A stretch of DNA of 13,418 nucleotides from Candidatus Desulfofervidaceae bacterium (GTDB lineage: Bacteria > Desulfobacterota > Desulfofervidia > Desulfofervidales > Desulfofervidaceae): assembly GCA_021160485.1 (NCBI GenBank), contig JAGHCL010000110.1, positions 1-13,418 on the forward strand, in the 5' to 3' direction. Positions 1 through 5,693 of the stretch are shown here, in pieces. A program made the translations under genes and the position numbers. The first letter of the stretch is position 1; every line of letters begins with the position of its first letter. Below the pieces are notes generated by a model. The model saw only the letters and a program-made list of their open reading frames with translations. It ran no database searches and was not told where the DNA came from.

Positions 1-1
1 G

Positions 2-112
2 ATTATAGGCCAAACAGCCTATGCTAAAAAATATGGCATTTGCCTTAAAAAAAGACGAAGGCATCCTTATAGTATTAAACCTGGGAGTGATAATTTCGTA
101 AGTCTTCTCTAA
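2..112 (+). CDS. Possible C-terminal tail of an unidentified protein, cut by the left edge
   Basis: Frame 2 is open from the left edge to a TAA at 110-112 and encodes 36 residues. The peptide is basic, with a KKRRRHPYS patch near its middle, and ends in SDNFVSLL. The composition looks protein-like, but 36 open codons can occur by chance. I do not recognise the family, and no start is visible because the frame runs off the window. It could be the end of a real upstream gene or a relic. Confidence 0.3.
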   Translation: MIGQTAYAKKYGICLKKRRRHPYSIKPGSDNFVSLL

Positions 113-289
113 AATAAATGACAAAATAGCTTGCTTTACTTCAACTCTTTTTTGTTTTATCATTGTTCTTACCCCGTGAGTATGTTATCACCTTTGAGGT
201 GAATATGTCTTTTTAAAAAATTGCCTTATTTTAGCACACTTGCGGGGTTTCTTGTAGGGCAAATGAGGATTTTGGGGTCAAAAATCTCC
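113..289. other. Intergenic stretch upstream of hypA
   Basis: I see no gene here. It contains a perfect 6-bp inverted repeat, TCACCT-ttg-AGGTGA, at 188-202, followed about seven bases later by a short T-run (209-213). It also holds an imperfect repeat whose arms GATTTT (268-273) and AAAATC (281-286) sit just before the candidate hypA promoter. Either could be a weak terminator or an operator, and neither is strong enough to call. Confidence 0.4.
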
Positions 290-318
290 TTGACAAACTA
301 ACCTCCAGCTTTTAAAAC
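290..318 (+). promoter_or_regulatory. Candidate sigma-70-type promoter of hypA
   Basis: A perfect TTGACA (290-295) is followed after 17 bases by TAAAAC (313-318, 4 of 6 matches to TATAAT). Transcription would start about seven bases later, at the A of the hypA ATG (325). No Shine-Dalgarno sequence precedes that ATG, so the message may be leaderless. This is inferred from spacing alone. Confidence 0.45.
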
Positions 319-324
319 GACCTT

Positions 325-699
325 ATGCATGAATTATCCATTGCTGAGGGTCTATTGGAAGTTGTAAATGAAACTATCAAAACCCATCATCTTAGCCAGG
401 TCTCACGAATAAAATTAAAGGTTGGGCTCTTGACTGCCGTGGTGCCAGAAGCACTGGAATTTTGCTTTCAGACACTGGTTAAAAACACACCTTTAGAAAA
501 TACAAAGCTAGATATAGAAATAGTTCCAGTAAGGGGAAAATGTAAAGGGTGTGGAGAAGAATTCCTATACGAGTCTAACGACGATTTTTGCTTCCTTTGT
601 CCAAAGTGTGGACAGGAAATAGAAATCCTAACAGGAAGGGATTTGATTATTGAAGAGATTGAGGGGGAGGAAGAAAAAGATGAAAATACCAGTAGTTAA
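325..699 (+). CDS. hypA: HypA, nickel metallochaperone for NiFe-hydrogenase maturation
   Basis: HypA is a small cytoplasmic zinc protein that works with HypB to deliver Ni(II) to the large subunit of NiFe hydrogenases. The 124-residue product starts MHELS; His2 is the family's nickel ligand, which fixes the start. A rubredoxin-like zinc site is formed by Cys73/Cys76 and Cys92/Cys95, with an extra Cys89 nearby. The usual family length is about 113-118, and the surplus is an acidic, lysine-containing tail (EGEEEKDENTSS). The tail exists because the reading frame runs 20 bases into hypB, which suggests translational coupling. There is no Shine-Dalgarno sequence before the ATG, and a TTGACA-type promoter lies directly upstream. 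It is first in a hypA-hypB pair. No hydrogenase structural genes are in the window, so they must lie elsewhere. Confidence 0.97.
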   Translation: MHELSIAEGLLEVVNETIKTHHLSQVSRIKLKVGLLTAVVPEALEFCFQTLVKNTPLENTKLDIEIVPVRGKCKGCGEEFLYESNDDFCFLCPKCGQEIEILTGRDLIIEEIEGEEEKDENTSS

Positions 700-1342
700 G
701 AATATCCTAGAAGCGAACGAAAGGATTGCTTTGGAATTAAAAGAGTTGTTTGATGAAAAAGGTATTTTGGTTCTTAATCTCATGAGTTCTCCTGGTGCAG
801 GGAAAACGAGCCTATTAGAACAAACAATAGAGGCGTTAAAAGATAAAGTCAGATTAGCAGTGGTAGAGGGAGATATCCAAACAACTATTGATGCCGAACG
901 TATTGGCAAATATGGCATTCCGGCCGTTCAAATCAATACTTACGGTGCCTGCCATATTGATGGAAATATGGTAAAAGACGCCCTACCCGCCCTAGATTTG
1001 GATACTATTGACATTCTCATCGTAGAAAATGTAGGGAATTTAGTCTGTCCAGCTGAGTTTAAAGTAGGTGAAGACCACAAAGTGATGATTTTAAGTGTAA
1101 CCGAAGGAGAAGATAAACCGGCTAAATATCCATTAATGTTCCAAGAATCAAGTGTGCTTTTAATAAATAAGGTTGACCTGGTGCCCTATTTAGAGTGTGA
1201 TGTAGAAAAGATTAAAACAGAGGCTTTGAAAATTAATCCACGTTTAAAGGTCTTTCCCATCTCCTGCAAAACCAAAGAAGGACTTGAGGCCTGGTTTGAT
1301 TGGCTCCTCCAAACTTTCCAGGCCAAAAAGAAGCAGGCTTAA
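680..1342 (+). CDS. hypB: HypB, GTPase of hydrogenase nickel insertion
   Basis: HypB is a GTP-hydrolysing partner of HypA that drives nickel insertion into NiFe hydrogenase. I choose ATG 680 (220 residues, starting MKIPVVKNI) because a strong GGGGGAGG lies at 663-670; the upstream in-frame TTG at 650 would only add a lysine/arginine-rich leader. The P-loop is SSPGAGKT (GAGKT at 39-43), and the guanine-specificity motif is NKVDL (163-167). The conserved metal-binding residues at the G-domain dimer interface are present: Cys91-His92 (GACHIDGN) and Cys123 (NLVCPAEF). The N-terminal histidine-rich nickel-storage stretch and CxxCGC motif of some HypB proteins are absent, so only the interface metal site is expected. 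The start overlaps the hypA end by 20 bases. The region after it looks decayed (see the hypF candidate). Confidence 0.97.
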   Translation: MKIPVVKNILEANERIALELKELFDEKGILVLNLMSSPGAGKTSLLEQTIEALKDKVRLAVVEGDIQTTIDAERIGKYGIPAVQINTYGACHIDGNMVKDALPALDLDTIDILIVENVGNLVCPAEFKVGEDHKVMILSVTEGEDKPAKYPLMFQESSVLLINKVDLVPYLECDVEKIKTEALKINPRLKVFPISCKTKEGLEAWFDWLLQTFQAKKKQA

Positions 1343-1482
1343 AGAGTAAAAGTTGAAATTGAAGGCGTTCTCCTGAGATAGGCTAGAGCAGTTAACTTAT
1401 CCATATGTCTGGGTGGTTGCGAACTAACACTTCTCCAGAGTAGAAATTGAGGCCTTTAAAAAGGATATTCCTAAACGAAAGG
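1343..1482 (+). pseudogene. hypF: Possible remnant of the hypF 5' end
   Basis: Immediately after the hypB stop, and in the hypB frame, the codons read RVKVEIEGV (1343-1369). This resembles the HypF start (consensus of the type R-[LV]-x-[LVI]-x-GxVQGVGFRPFVYRLA). After a one-base frame change near 1370-1380 a second frame gives RLEQL, then WVVAN, a stop, then RVEIEAF. This recalls the HypF acylphosphatase region with its pattern of GWVRN, a short gap, then VEIEVEG. The spacing is about 20 bases short of an intact gene. HypF is the carbamoyltransferase that makes the cyanide ligands of the NiFe site, and hypF often follows hypAB. The identification rests on short motifs plus context, and coincidence is possible. 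Confidence 0.33.
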
Positions 1483-1606
1483 TGCCTCTTCAAGGAAGGT
1501 AATTATCTTGCCATCTGCATTGACAACCAAATAGCTAGAAAATGGATTGCAAAAAAGGGATTTGTTGGTTACAGTCATAGTTAAGTATCTACAAATGATG
1601 CGAGTA
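1483..1606. other. Unassigned stretch between the hyp relic and the SemiSWEET gene
   Basis: Two protein-like but unrecognised stretches overlap here. On the plus strand a frame from about 1479 to 1582 contains ICIDNQIARKWIAKKGFVG. On the minus strand a frame ending with TAG at 1471-1473 finishes SSYLVVNADGKIITFLEEAP. Neither has a convincing start or ribosome site and I recognise no family. At most one is likely to be real, probably as decayed sequence. Confidence 0.3.
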
Positions 1607-1634
1607 TTGCCTTGGATCAGGCAGTTATTATAAA
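1607..1634 (+). promoter_or_regulatory. Candidate promoter of the SemiSWEET gene
   Basis: TTGCCT (1607-1612, 4 of 6 to TTGACA) is followed after 16 bases by TATAAA (1629-1634, 5 of 6 to TATAAT). The expected transcription start is near 1641, at or next to the ATG at 1640. No ribosome-binding site follows, so this would be a second short-leader or leaderless arrangement. Confidence 0.45.
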
Positions 1635-1639
1635 AGTAT

Positions 1640-1900
1640 ATGGTCAATGAAATGAAAGAAACCATCGGTTTTTTAGCAGGAATTTTGACTACCTTTAGCG
1701 GCCTCCCGCAACTTTTATATTCTTATAAACACAAGGATGTAAAAAGTTTTACTTTGAAATTTCTCTTCCTTTTGATTGGTGGCCTTACTCTTTGGGTGCT
1801 TTATGGCCTTCTTATAAAATCTTTACCCATCATTCTATTTAACAGTATTGCCATTTGCCTCTGGATTCCTATCCTGGGAATGAAGATAAAAATGAAGTAA
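1640..1900 (+). CDS. SemiSWEET-type (MtN3/PQ-loop) small sugar transporter
   Basis: SemiSWEETs are three-helix inner-membrane proteins that dimerise to carry mono- or disaccharides by facilitated diffusion. The product has 86 residues, or 82 from the second ATG at 1652, which is close to the family norm of 85-100. Three hydrophobic segments are visible: about 9-27 (IGFLAGILTT...GLPQLL), 41-58 and 62-80. The PQ-loop proline and glutamine are Pro23-Gln24. The conserved Trp52 and Asn68, 16 residues apart, correspond to the substrate-pocket residues of the family. Ser36, Gly56 and Pro63 also fit. It ends in a short positive tail (KIKMK). Start choice is unsure because neither ATG has a Shine-Dalgarno sequence; the upstream promoter would place the RNA 5' end near 1641, which slightly favours 1652 or a leaderless 1640. 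The sugar cannot be read from the sequence. There are no metabolic genes beside it. Confidence 0.9.
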   Translation: MVNEMKETIGFLAGILTTFSGLPQLLYSYKHKDVKSFTLKFLFLLIGGLTLWVLYGLLIKSLPIILFNSIAICLWIPILGMKIKMK

Positions 1901-1962
1901 TTTATCTGTTGAAAATCCCATCCTTTCGTGATAGCAATCATCTATTCTTTGATGAAAAAGCG

Positions 1963-4353
1963 ATGTCTAAAAAAGATACAGAAGTCAACAAATTTTCTAT
2001 CCATGTTCTTTTAGCTAGACTTTTACGGCCCTTTTTGTTGGCCCAGAAAAACCAATATGCTGCCTTAGACAAAATCAAATTTCTAGAAGTTTTTGTTGCT
2101 ACCCATACCGAAAAACTCATGCCTCTGGCTGCCCCTTGGCAACATGCCATTTTAAAAGACCTGAACACTCTTATTAAAGGTTTTGATACGTCAGAGCATG
2201 AAGAAAAAAAGAAAAAAATTGAACGGGCCATTTCTCTCATCCAACAATTTATAAATCCGCCACCTCAATGGGAAGTTTTGTTGACCGCTTTGGAAAACAT
2301 CTTACTCCTTACCCCCAGATGGCAGAAAATTTTTCGTAAAAAAGGCTTTGTTTTTCTGGAAGACCTCCTCTATTTTTTACCCACACGTTATGAAGATCAT
2401 CGCCAAATTAAATCAATAAAAGAAGCCCAACCTTCCCAAACAGTTGTTGTCCACGGTAAGATCGTCGCCAGTGGCTTAGTTCCAGTTAAACGGGGTCAGC
2501 GCAAATTATACAAAGTCATCATTACCGATGGAACCGGTCATCTAGCCGGGGTCTGGTTTAATTACAATCTAAAATACATGCAAACAGAATTTAAGTCTGG
2601 TAAAAAAGTCATTTTTATGGGCACTGTGCATCGGTATGGACTAGAAAAGATTATTCATCATCCGGAAGTAAACCGGGAGATAACCGAGATTAAACCAGAA
2701 ATCGTTCCGGTCTATTCTGAGATTAATGGCGTTTATCCCCGCCAAGTCCGCAATTTAATGCAAAAAATAGCCGAAAAGTATGCCCATTTTTTAGGATGCC
2801 CTCTTCCTACTCACTTGCGAGAAAAATACCATTTACCCCCTTTGTGGAAGGCAATTTTCCACCTTCATTGTCCTCCGACCAATGCTTCTATTAGAGCCTT
2901 AAACCAGGAGAAATCCTCTTACCATCACACTTTAAAATTTATTGAGTGCTTTCTGCTAGAATTAGGGCTGGCCTTAAAACGCAAGGCCTATTTACAGAGA
3001 CCAGGGATCGCTTTCAAACCTACGGGTGAATATGTAAACCGTCTTTTAAAAAGCCTTCCCTTTACTTTAACCCAAGCTCAAACCCGGGCGTTGTCCGAGA
3101 TAAAACAAGACATGCTTTCCTCTCGCCCCATGCACCGACTCCTGCAAGGAGATGTTGGAAGCGGAAAGACCATTGTTGCCCTGCTGGCTGCCCTTATGGC
3201 AATAGAATCAGGCTATCAGGTGGCCATCATGGCCCCGACCGAAATCCTGGCCGAACAACATTTGCGCACCGCCCAAACATGGCTCAAACATTTACCAATA
3301 AACATTGCCTTACTTTCAGGTCACTTAAAGCAAAAGGAAAAATTAGCCATTTATGAAGACATCTCCAAGGGGAAATACCAGCTTGTTATTGGCACCCACG
3401 CCCTTATCCAAGAAGGGGTAGAGTTCAAAAATCTAGGTCTGGCAATCATTGATGAACAACACCGTTTTGGTGTAAGCCAGAGGGCAACCCTGGTAGAAAA
3501 AGGAATAACACCGGACGTGCTGGTCATGACAGCTACCCCCATTCCCCGTACATTAGCCATGACTTTATATGGGGATTTAGATATTTCTATTATTGATGAA
3601 ATGCCACCGGGAAGGAAACCAATTAAAACCATGCATTTTTGGGAAAGAGAAAGGGAGAAGGTCTATCAATTTTTAGAAAAAATGCTTATTCAGGGAGCAC
3701 AGATTTACATCGTTTATCCCTTAATAGAAGAATCAGAAGCACTGGATTTGAAGGCAGCCACAACGATGTATGAAGCGTTTCAGGATAGGTTTAAAGACTA
3801 TCACCTAGCCCTTTTACATGGCCGTATGAAGGCAGAAGAGAAACAAAAAATCATGACCAGTTTTCGTGAAGGTAAGGTTGATATCCTGGTATCAACAACG
3901 GTGATAGAAGTAGGCGTGGATGTGCCTCAAGCAACGGTCATGGTCATTGAACATGCAGAACGTTTTGGTCTTGCCCAATTACATCAATTAAGAGGACGGG
4001 TAGGCAGAGGTAGCGACCAAGCCTATTGCCTTTTGCTCACTCCAGATAAACTCACTCTGCTGGCACGGGAAAGACTTAAAGTAATGGTAGAAACGAATGA
4101 TGGTTTTAAAATTGCAGAAGCCGATTTAAGACTACGTGGTCCTGGTGAAATTTTAGGAACAAAACAGGCAGGTTTTCCAGGATTTCGTTTTATCAATGTG
4201 GTAAAAGATATAAAAATATTAAAAGAAGCACGAGAGGCTGCCTTTCATATTATCGCCACTGACCCCAAGCTGGAACAGCCTGAACATCACCATCTTCGTA
4301 CTTATCTTAAACACTATTGGGGAGAGAAATTGAAACTGGGAATGATTGGGTAA
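1963..4353 (+). CDS. recG: RecG, ATP-dependent branch-migration DNA helicase
   Basis: RecG is a superfamily 2 double-strand DNA translocase that regresses stalled replication forks and migrates Holliday junctions. ATG 1963 gives 796 residues. The frame stays open back to about 1855, but that part overlaps the previous gene in another frame and has no better start. An N-terminal helical extension (about 1-110) precedes the wedge OB-fold (about 155-245, with the VVVHGKIV strand and DGTGH). It resembles the extended form known from Thermotoga rather than the shorter E. coli protein (693). Helicase motifs are complete: motif I GDVGSGKT (396-403), motif II DEQH (497-500), motif III MTATPIPRT, motif V TTVIEVGVDVP and motif VI QLRGRVGRG (around 675-683). 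It appears intact and active. There is no strong terminator after it; only a weak AGGGAT/ATCCCT repeat with a 21-base loop (4361-4393) is seen. Confidence 0.97.
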   Translation: MSKKDTEVNKFSIHVLLARLLRPFLLAQKNQYAALDKIKFLEVFVATHTEKLMPLAAPWQHAILKDLNTLIKGFDTSEHEEKKKKIERAISLIQQFINPPPQWEVLLTALENILLLTPRWQKIFRKKGFVFLEDLLYFLPTRYEDHRQIKSIKEAQPSQTVVVHGKIVASGLVPVKRGQRKLYKVIITDGTGHLAGVWFNYNLKYMQTEFKSGKKVIFMGTVHRYGLEKIIHHPEVNREITEIKPEIVPVYSEINGVYPRQVRNLMQKIAEKYAHFLGCPLPTHLREKYHLPPLWKAIFHLHCPPTNASIRALNQEKSSYHHTLKFIECFLLELGLALKRKAYLQRPGIAFKPTGEYVNRLLKSLPFTLTQAQTRALSEIKQDMLSSRPMHRLLQGDVGSGKTIVALLAALMAIESGYQVAIMAPTEILAEQHLRTAQTWLKHLPINIALLSGHLKQKEKLAIYEDISKGKYQLVIGTHALIQEGVEFKNLGLAIIDEQHRFGVSQRATLVEKGITPDVLVMTATPIPRTLAMTLYGDLDISIIDEMPPGRKPIKTMHFWEREREKVYQFLEKMLIQGAQIYIVYPLIEESEALDLKAATTMYEAFQDRFKDYHLALLHGRMKAEEKQKIMTSFREGKVDILVSTTVIEVGVDVPQATVMVIEHAERFGLAQLHQLRGRVGRGSDQAYCLLLTPDKLTLLARERLKVMVETNDGFKIAEADLRLRGPGEILGTKQAGFPGFRFINVVKDIKILKEAREAAFHIIATDPKLEQPEHHHLRTYLKHYWGEKLKLGMIG

Positions 4354-4416
4354 AAAAATCAGGGATGGGTTGTGAGTTTTTTGAGATATCCCTTAACCTG
4401 TCAAGTAATGGATTGA

Positions 4417-4974
4417 TTTCTAAAATCCAGTGCAAGAAGTTTTAATGTATGGTCAAGCCCAACTTTCAGCGATAATTCTGAATTGTGGATACAGGGATAT
4501 TATTATGATTGGGATTTTAAGACAAAAGAATACGGCTCATCGGGTTATACCCCCAGAAATGGGGATATGTATTATAAAAACATTGAGACCCGTTATACCA
4601 GGCCTTTTGGAACAAACCATCTGACAACTGTAGGCATTGAATATTTACAGGAAGATCTAGATTACAATATGGCTCGTAAAAAACTCCATTTAACGAGTGG
4701 ATACATTCAGGATGAAACTGGATTTGCTATAGGAATTCCAGTAGATGTAGTCTTGGGAGCACGTTTGGATCATCATTCCAAATATGGCACAGAATTCTGT
4801 CCAAAAGTAAGTTTTATGTTAGAACTGACCGAACAGACAAAAATAAGAGGTTCAGTTGGTAAAGGCTTTAAATCTCCCACCATTCGTCAGGCATATTATG
4901 ATGAACCTTATGCTCACGGAAGCTATTGGTATAAATCAAATCCAGACCTTGAAGCAGAGACATCGTGGGGTTAA
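4417..4974 (+). pseudogene. Fragment of a TonB-dependent outer-membrane receptor (beta-barrel part)
   Basis: The frame is open from 4417 (after a TGA at 4414) to TAA 4972-4974, about 185 codons. TonB-dependent receptors import iron chelates, cobalamin or similar ligands across the outer membrane. The fragment shows alternating barrel-strand sequence (ELWIQGYYYDWDF, TTVGIEYLQEDLDY, VVLGARLDHHS, KVSFMLEL). It then has the signature IRGSVGKGFKSPTIRQAYY...GSYWYKSNPDLEAETSWG, typical of the latter half of CirA/BtuB/FepA-type barrels. The signal peptide, TonB box and plug domain are missing. The product stops directly after ETSWG, where several more strands and a C-terminal aromatic residue are expected. 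No start or ribosome site exists. It is therefore a two-ended truncation. The substrate cannot be assigned. Confidence 0.9.
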
Positions 4975-4978
4975 TCGC

Positions 4979-5003
4979 TGAGAAGTTGATATTTAGCTTC
5001 TCA
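4979..5003. repeat. 7-bp inverted repeat next to the exbB relic promoter
   Basis: TGAGAAG (4979-4985) and CTTCTCA (4997-5003) are perfect complements around an 11-base loop. The right arm ends two bases before a TTGACA hexamer. No T-run follows, so an operator is more likely than a terminator. It does not look like a Fur box. Confidence 0.45.
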
Positions 5004-5004
5004 C

Positions 5005-5033
5005 TTGACACAAAAATAAAAAACTAGTGTTAT
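5005..5033 (+). promoter_or_regulatory. Candidate promoter of the exbB relic
   Basis: Perfect TTGACA (5005-5010), a 17-base A-rich spacer, then TGTTAT (5028-5033, 4 of 6 to TATAAT). It lies about 35 bases before the ATG at 5068, which has its own ribosome site. The promoter seems to have outlived the gene it served. Confidence 0.45.
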
Positions 5034-5067
5034 TTTCGAAACTTAAAAACTAGAGAGGAAATACCTT

Positions 5068-5380
5068 ATGCTGAGCTTATTTTTAAGCTTCTTTAGCGTC
5101 TCACCCCTTAATAAAAGAATTAGGACATTTTCTTATTAACACTCCAAGACGAACCGTAACGGAAAAGGCGTTATCTCACTTTGGTCAACAGGAATTAAGA
5201 AGGACAGAAAAGTATCTCCCCACACTGGCCACAATTGCTAATATTTCTCCCCTCTTAGGATTACTGGGGACAGTTATCGGTATGATTAGGGCATTTATGG
5301 TGGTTCAATCTATGGGAAATAAGGTAAGTGCTGGATTGCTGGCTGGTGGCATCTGGGAAGCAAGGAAATTATTAAACTGA
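5068..5380 (+). pseudogene. exbB: Deleted, frameshifted exbB (MotA/TolQ/ExbB proton-channel family)
   Basis: ExbB forms, with ExbD, the inner-membrane proton motor that powers TonB. A start survives: AGAGAGGA (5052-5059) then ATG 5068 giving MLSLFLSFF, but this frame ends at a TAA after 23 codons. The family signature lies in another frame, continuous from about 5108 to TGA 5378-5380. It reads ELRRTEKYLPTLATIA, then PLLGLLGTVIGMIRAFMVVQ, then GLLAGGIWEA. This matches the end of the cytoplasmic loop and the second transmembrane helix of ExbB. The first helix and most of the loop are gone, and the third helix is cut off right after GGIWEA. It sits behind a TonB-receptor fragment and before an exbD-like scrap, the normal order of an uptake cluster. 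No functional channel can result. Confidence 0.88.
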
Positions 5381-5442
5381 AGTTAAATCTTACTCCCCTT
5401 GAGGTGGAATTAAGCTTTTTACAACCTGCTCTTGAGTTATAG
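5371..5442 (+). pseudogene. exbD: Probable scrap of exbD
   Basis: In a frame that overlaps the end of the exbB relic, the codons read KLKLNLTPLEVELSFL and stop at TAG 5440-5442. ExbD/TolR proteins carry the hallmark LNLTPLIDVVFLLLIFF at the start of their single transmembrane helix, so LNLTPL followed by hydrophobic residues fits. The essential Asp after LTPL is replaced by Glu in a disturbed context. The position directly after exbB is expected for exbD. The match is short and could be chance. Confidence 0.38.
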
Positions 5443-5448
5443 AAGAAG

Positions 5449-5465
5449 CAGCGTAAACGCCGCTG
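5449..5465 (-). terminator. Hairpin between convergent units, candidate terminator of the zinc-ribbon gene
   Basis: CAGCG (5449-5453) pairs with CGCTG (5461-5465) around a 7-base loop, 13 bases past the zinc-ribbon stop. Read on the minus strand it is followed by a pyrimidine stretch, CTTCTTCTAT. The stem is short and the U-tract is poor, so this is tentative. Confidence 0.3.
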
Positions 5466-5477
5466 GCAATTTAGATT

Positions 5478-5690
5478 TTATTTCACATAATAATTCTTAA
5501 TCGTTTGCAGATTCTGCTTTTTATCTAATTTAGTCCCAATAGGACGACCACATTGGGAGCAATAATATTCGTATTTATCCCCTTCTGGTAAAATTAACAA
5601 AAGCCTTTTTCGCACGGGTAATGTCTGGTGACAATAAGGGCAATAAAGAGTTGTAGCTTCAAATTCCTGAAAAACATCGTGCTGGGTCAT
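5478..5690 (-). CDS. Small zinc-ribbon protein of unknown function
   Basis: The 70-residue product has two CxxC knuckles, Cys17-Pro-Tyr-Cys20 and Cys44-Ser-Gln-Cys47, separated by 23 residues. Between them lies a strand-rich segment (VRKRLLLILPEG, then KYEYYC). This is the layout of a four-cysteine zinc ribbon. The tail is basic (LDKKQNLQTIKNYYVK). The ATG lies 3 bases after the TAA of the ClpX-like gene and has no clear Shine-Dalgarno sequence, so translation is probably coupled to that gene. I do not recognise a named family. Possible roles are an adaptor or accessory domain of the adjacent unfoldase, which lacks its own zinc domain, or an unrelated nucleic-acid-binding ribbon. There is no signal peptide or membrane segment, so it should be cytoplasmic. 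Confidence 0.8.
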   Translation of the reverse strand: MTQHDVFQEFEATTLYCPYCHQTLPVRKRLLLILPEGDKYEYYCSQCGRPIGTKLDKKQNLQTIKNYYVK

Positions 5691-5693
5691 GGT

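Noticed and set aside
188..213. TCACCT-ttg-AGGTGA hairpin followed by a short T-run, as a terminator
   Set aside because: The stem is only six base pairs and the T-run starts seven bases away with other bases between.
650..679. Earlier TTG start for hypB
   Set aside because: It would add only a Lys/Arg-rich stretch encoded by the purine-rich ribosome site itself; ATG 680 is correctly spaced from GGGGGAGG.
1855..1962. Upstream extension of recG to an alternative TTG start
   Set aside because: It overlaps the SemiSWEET gene in another frame, has no ribosome site, and the ATG at 1963 already gives a full-length protein.
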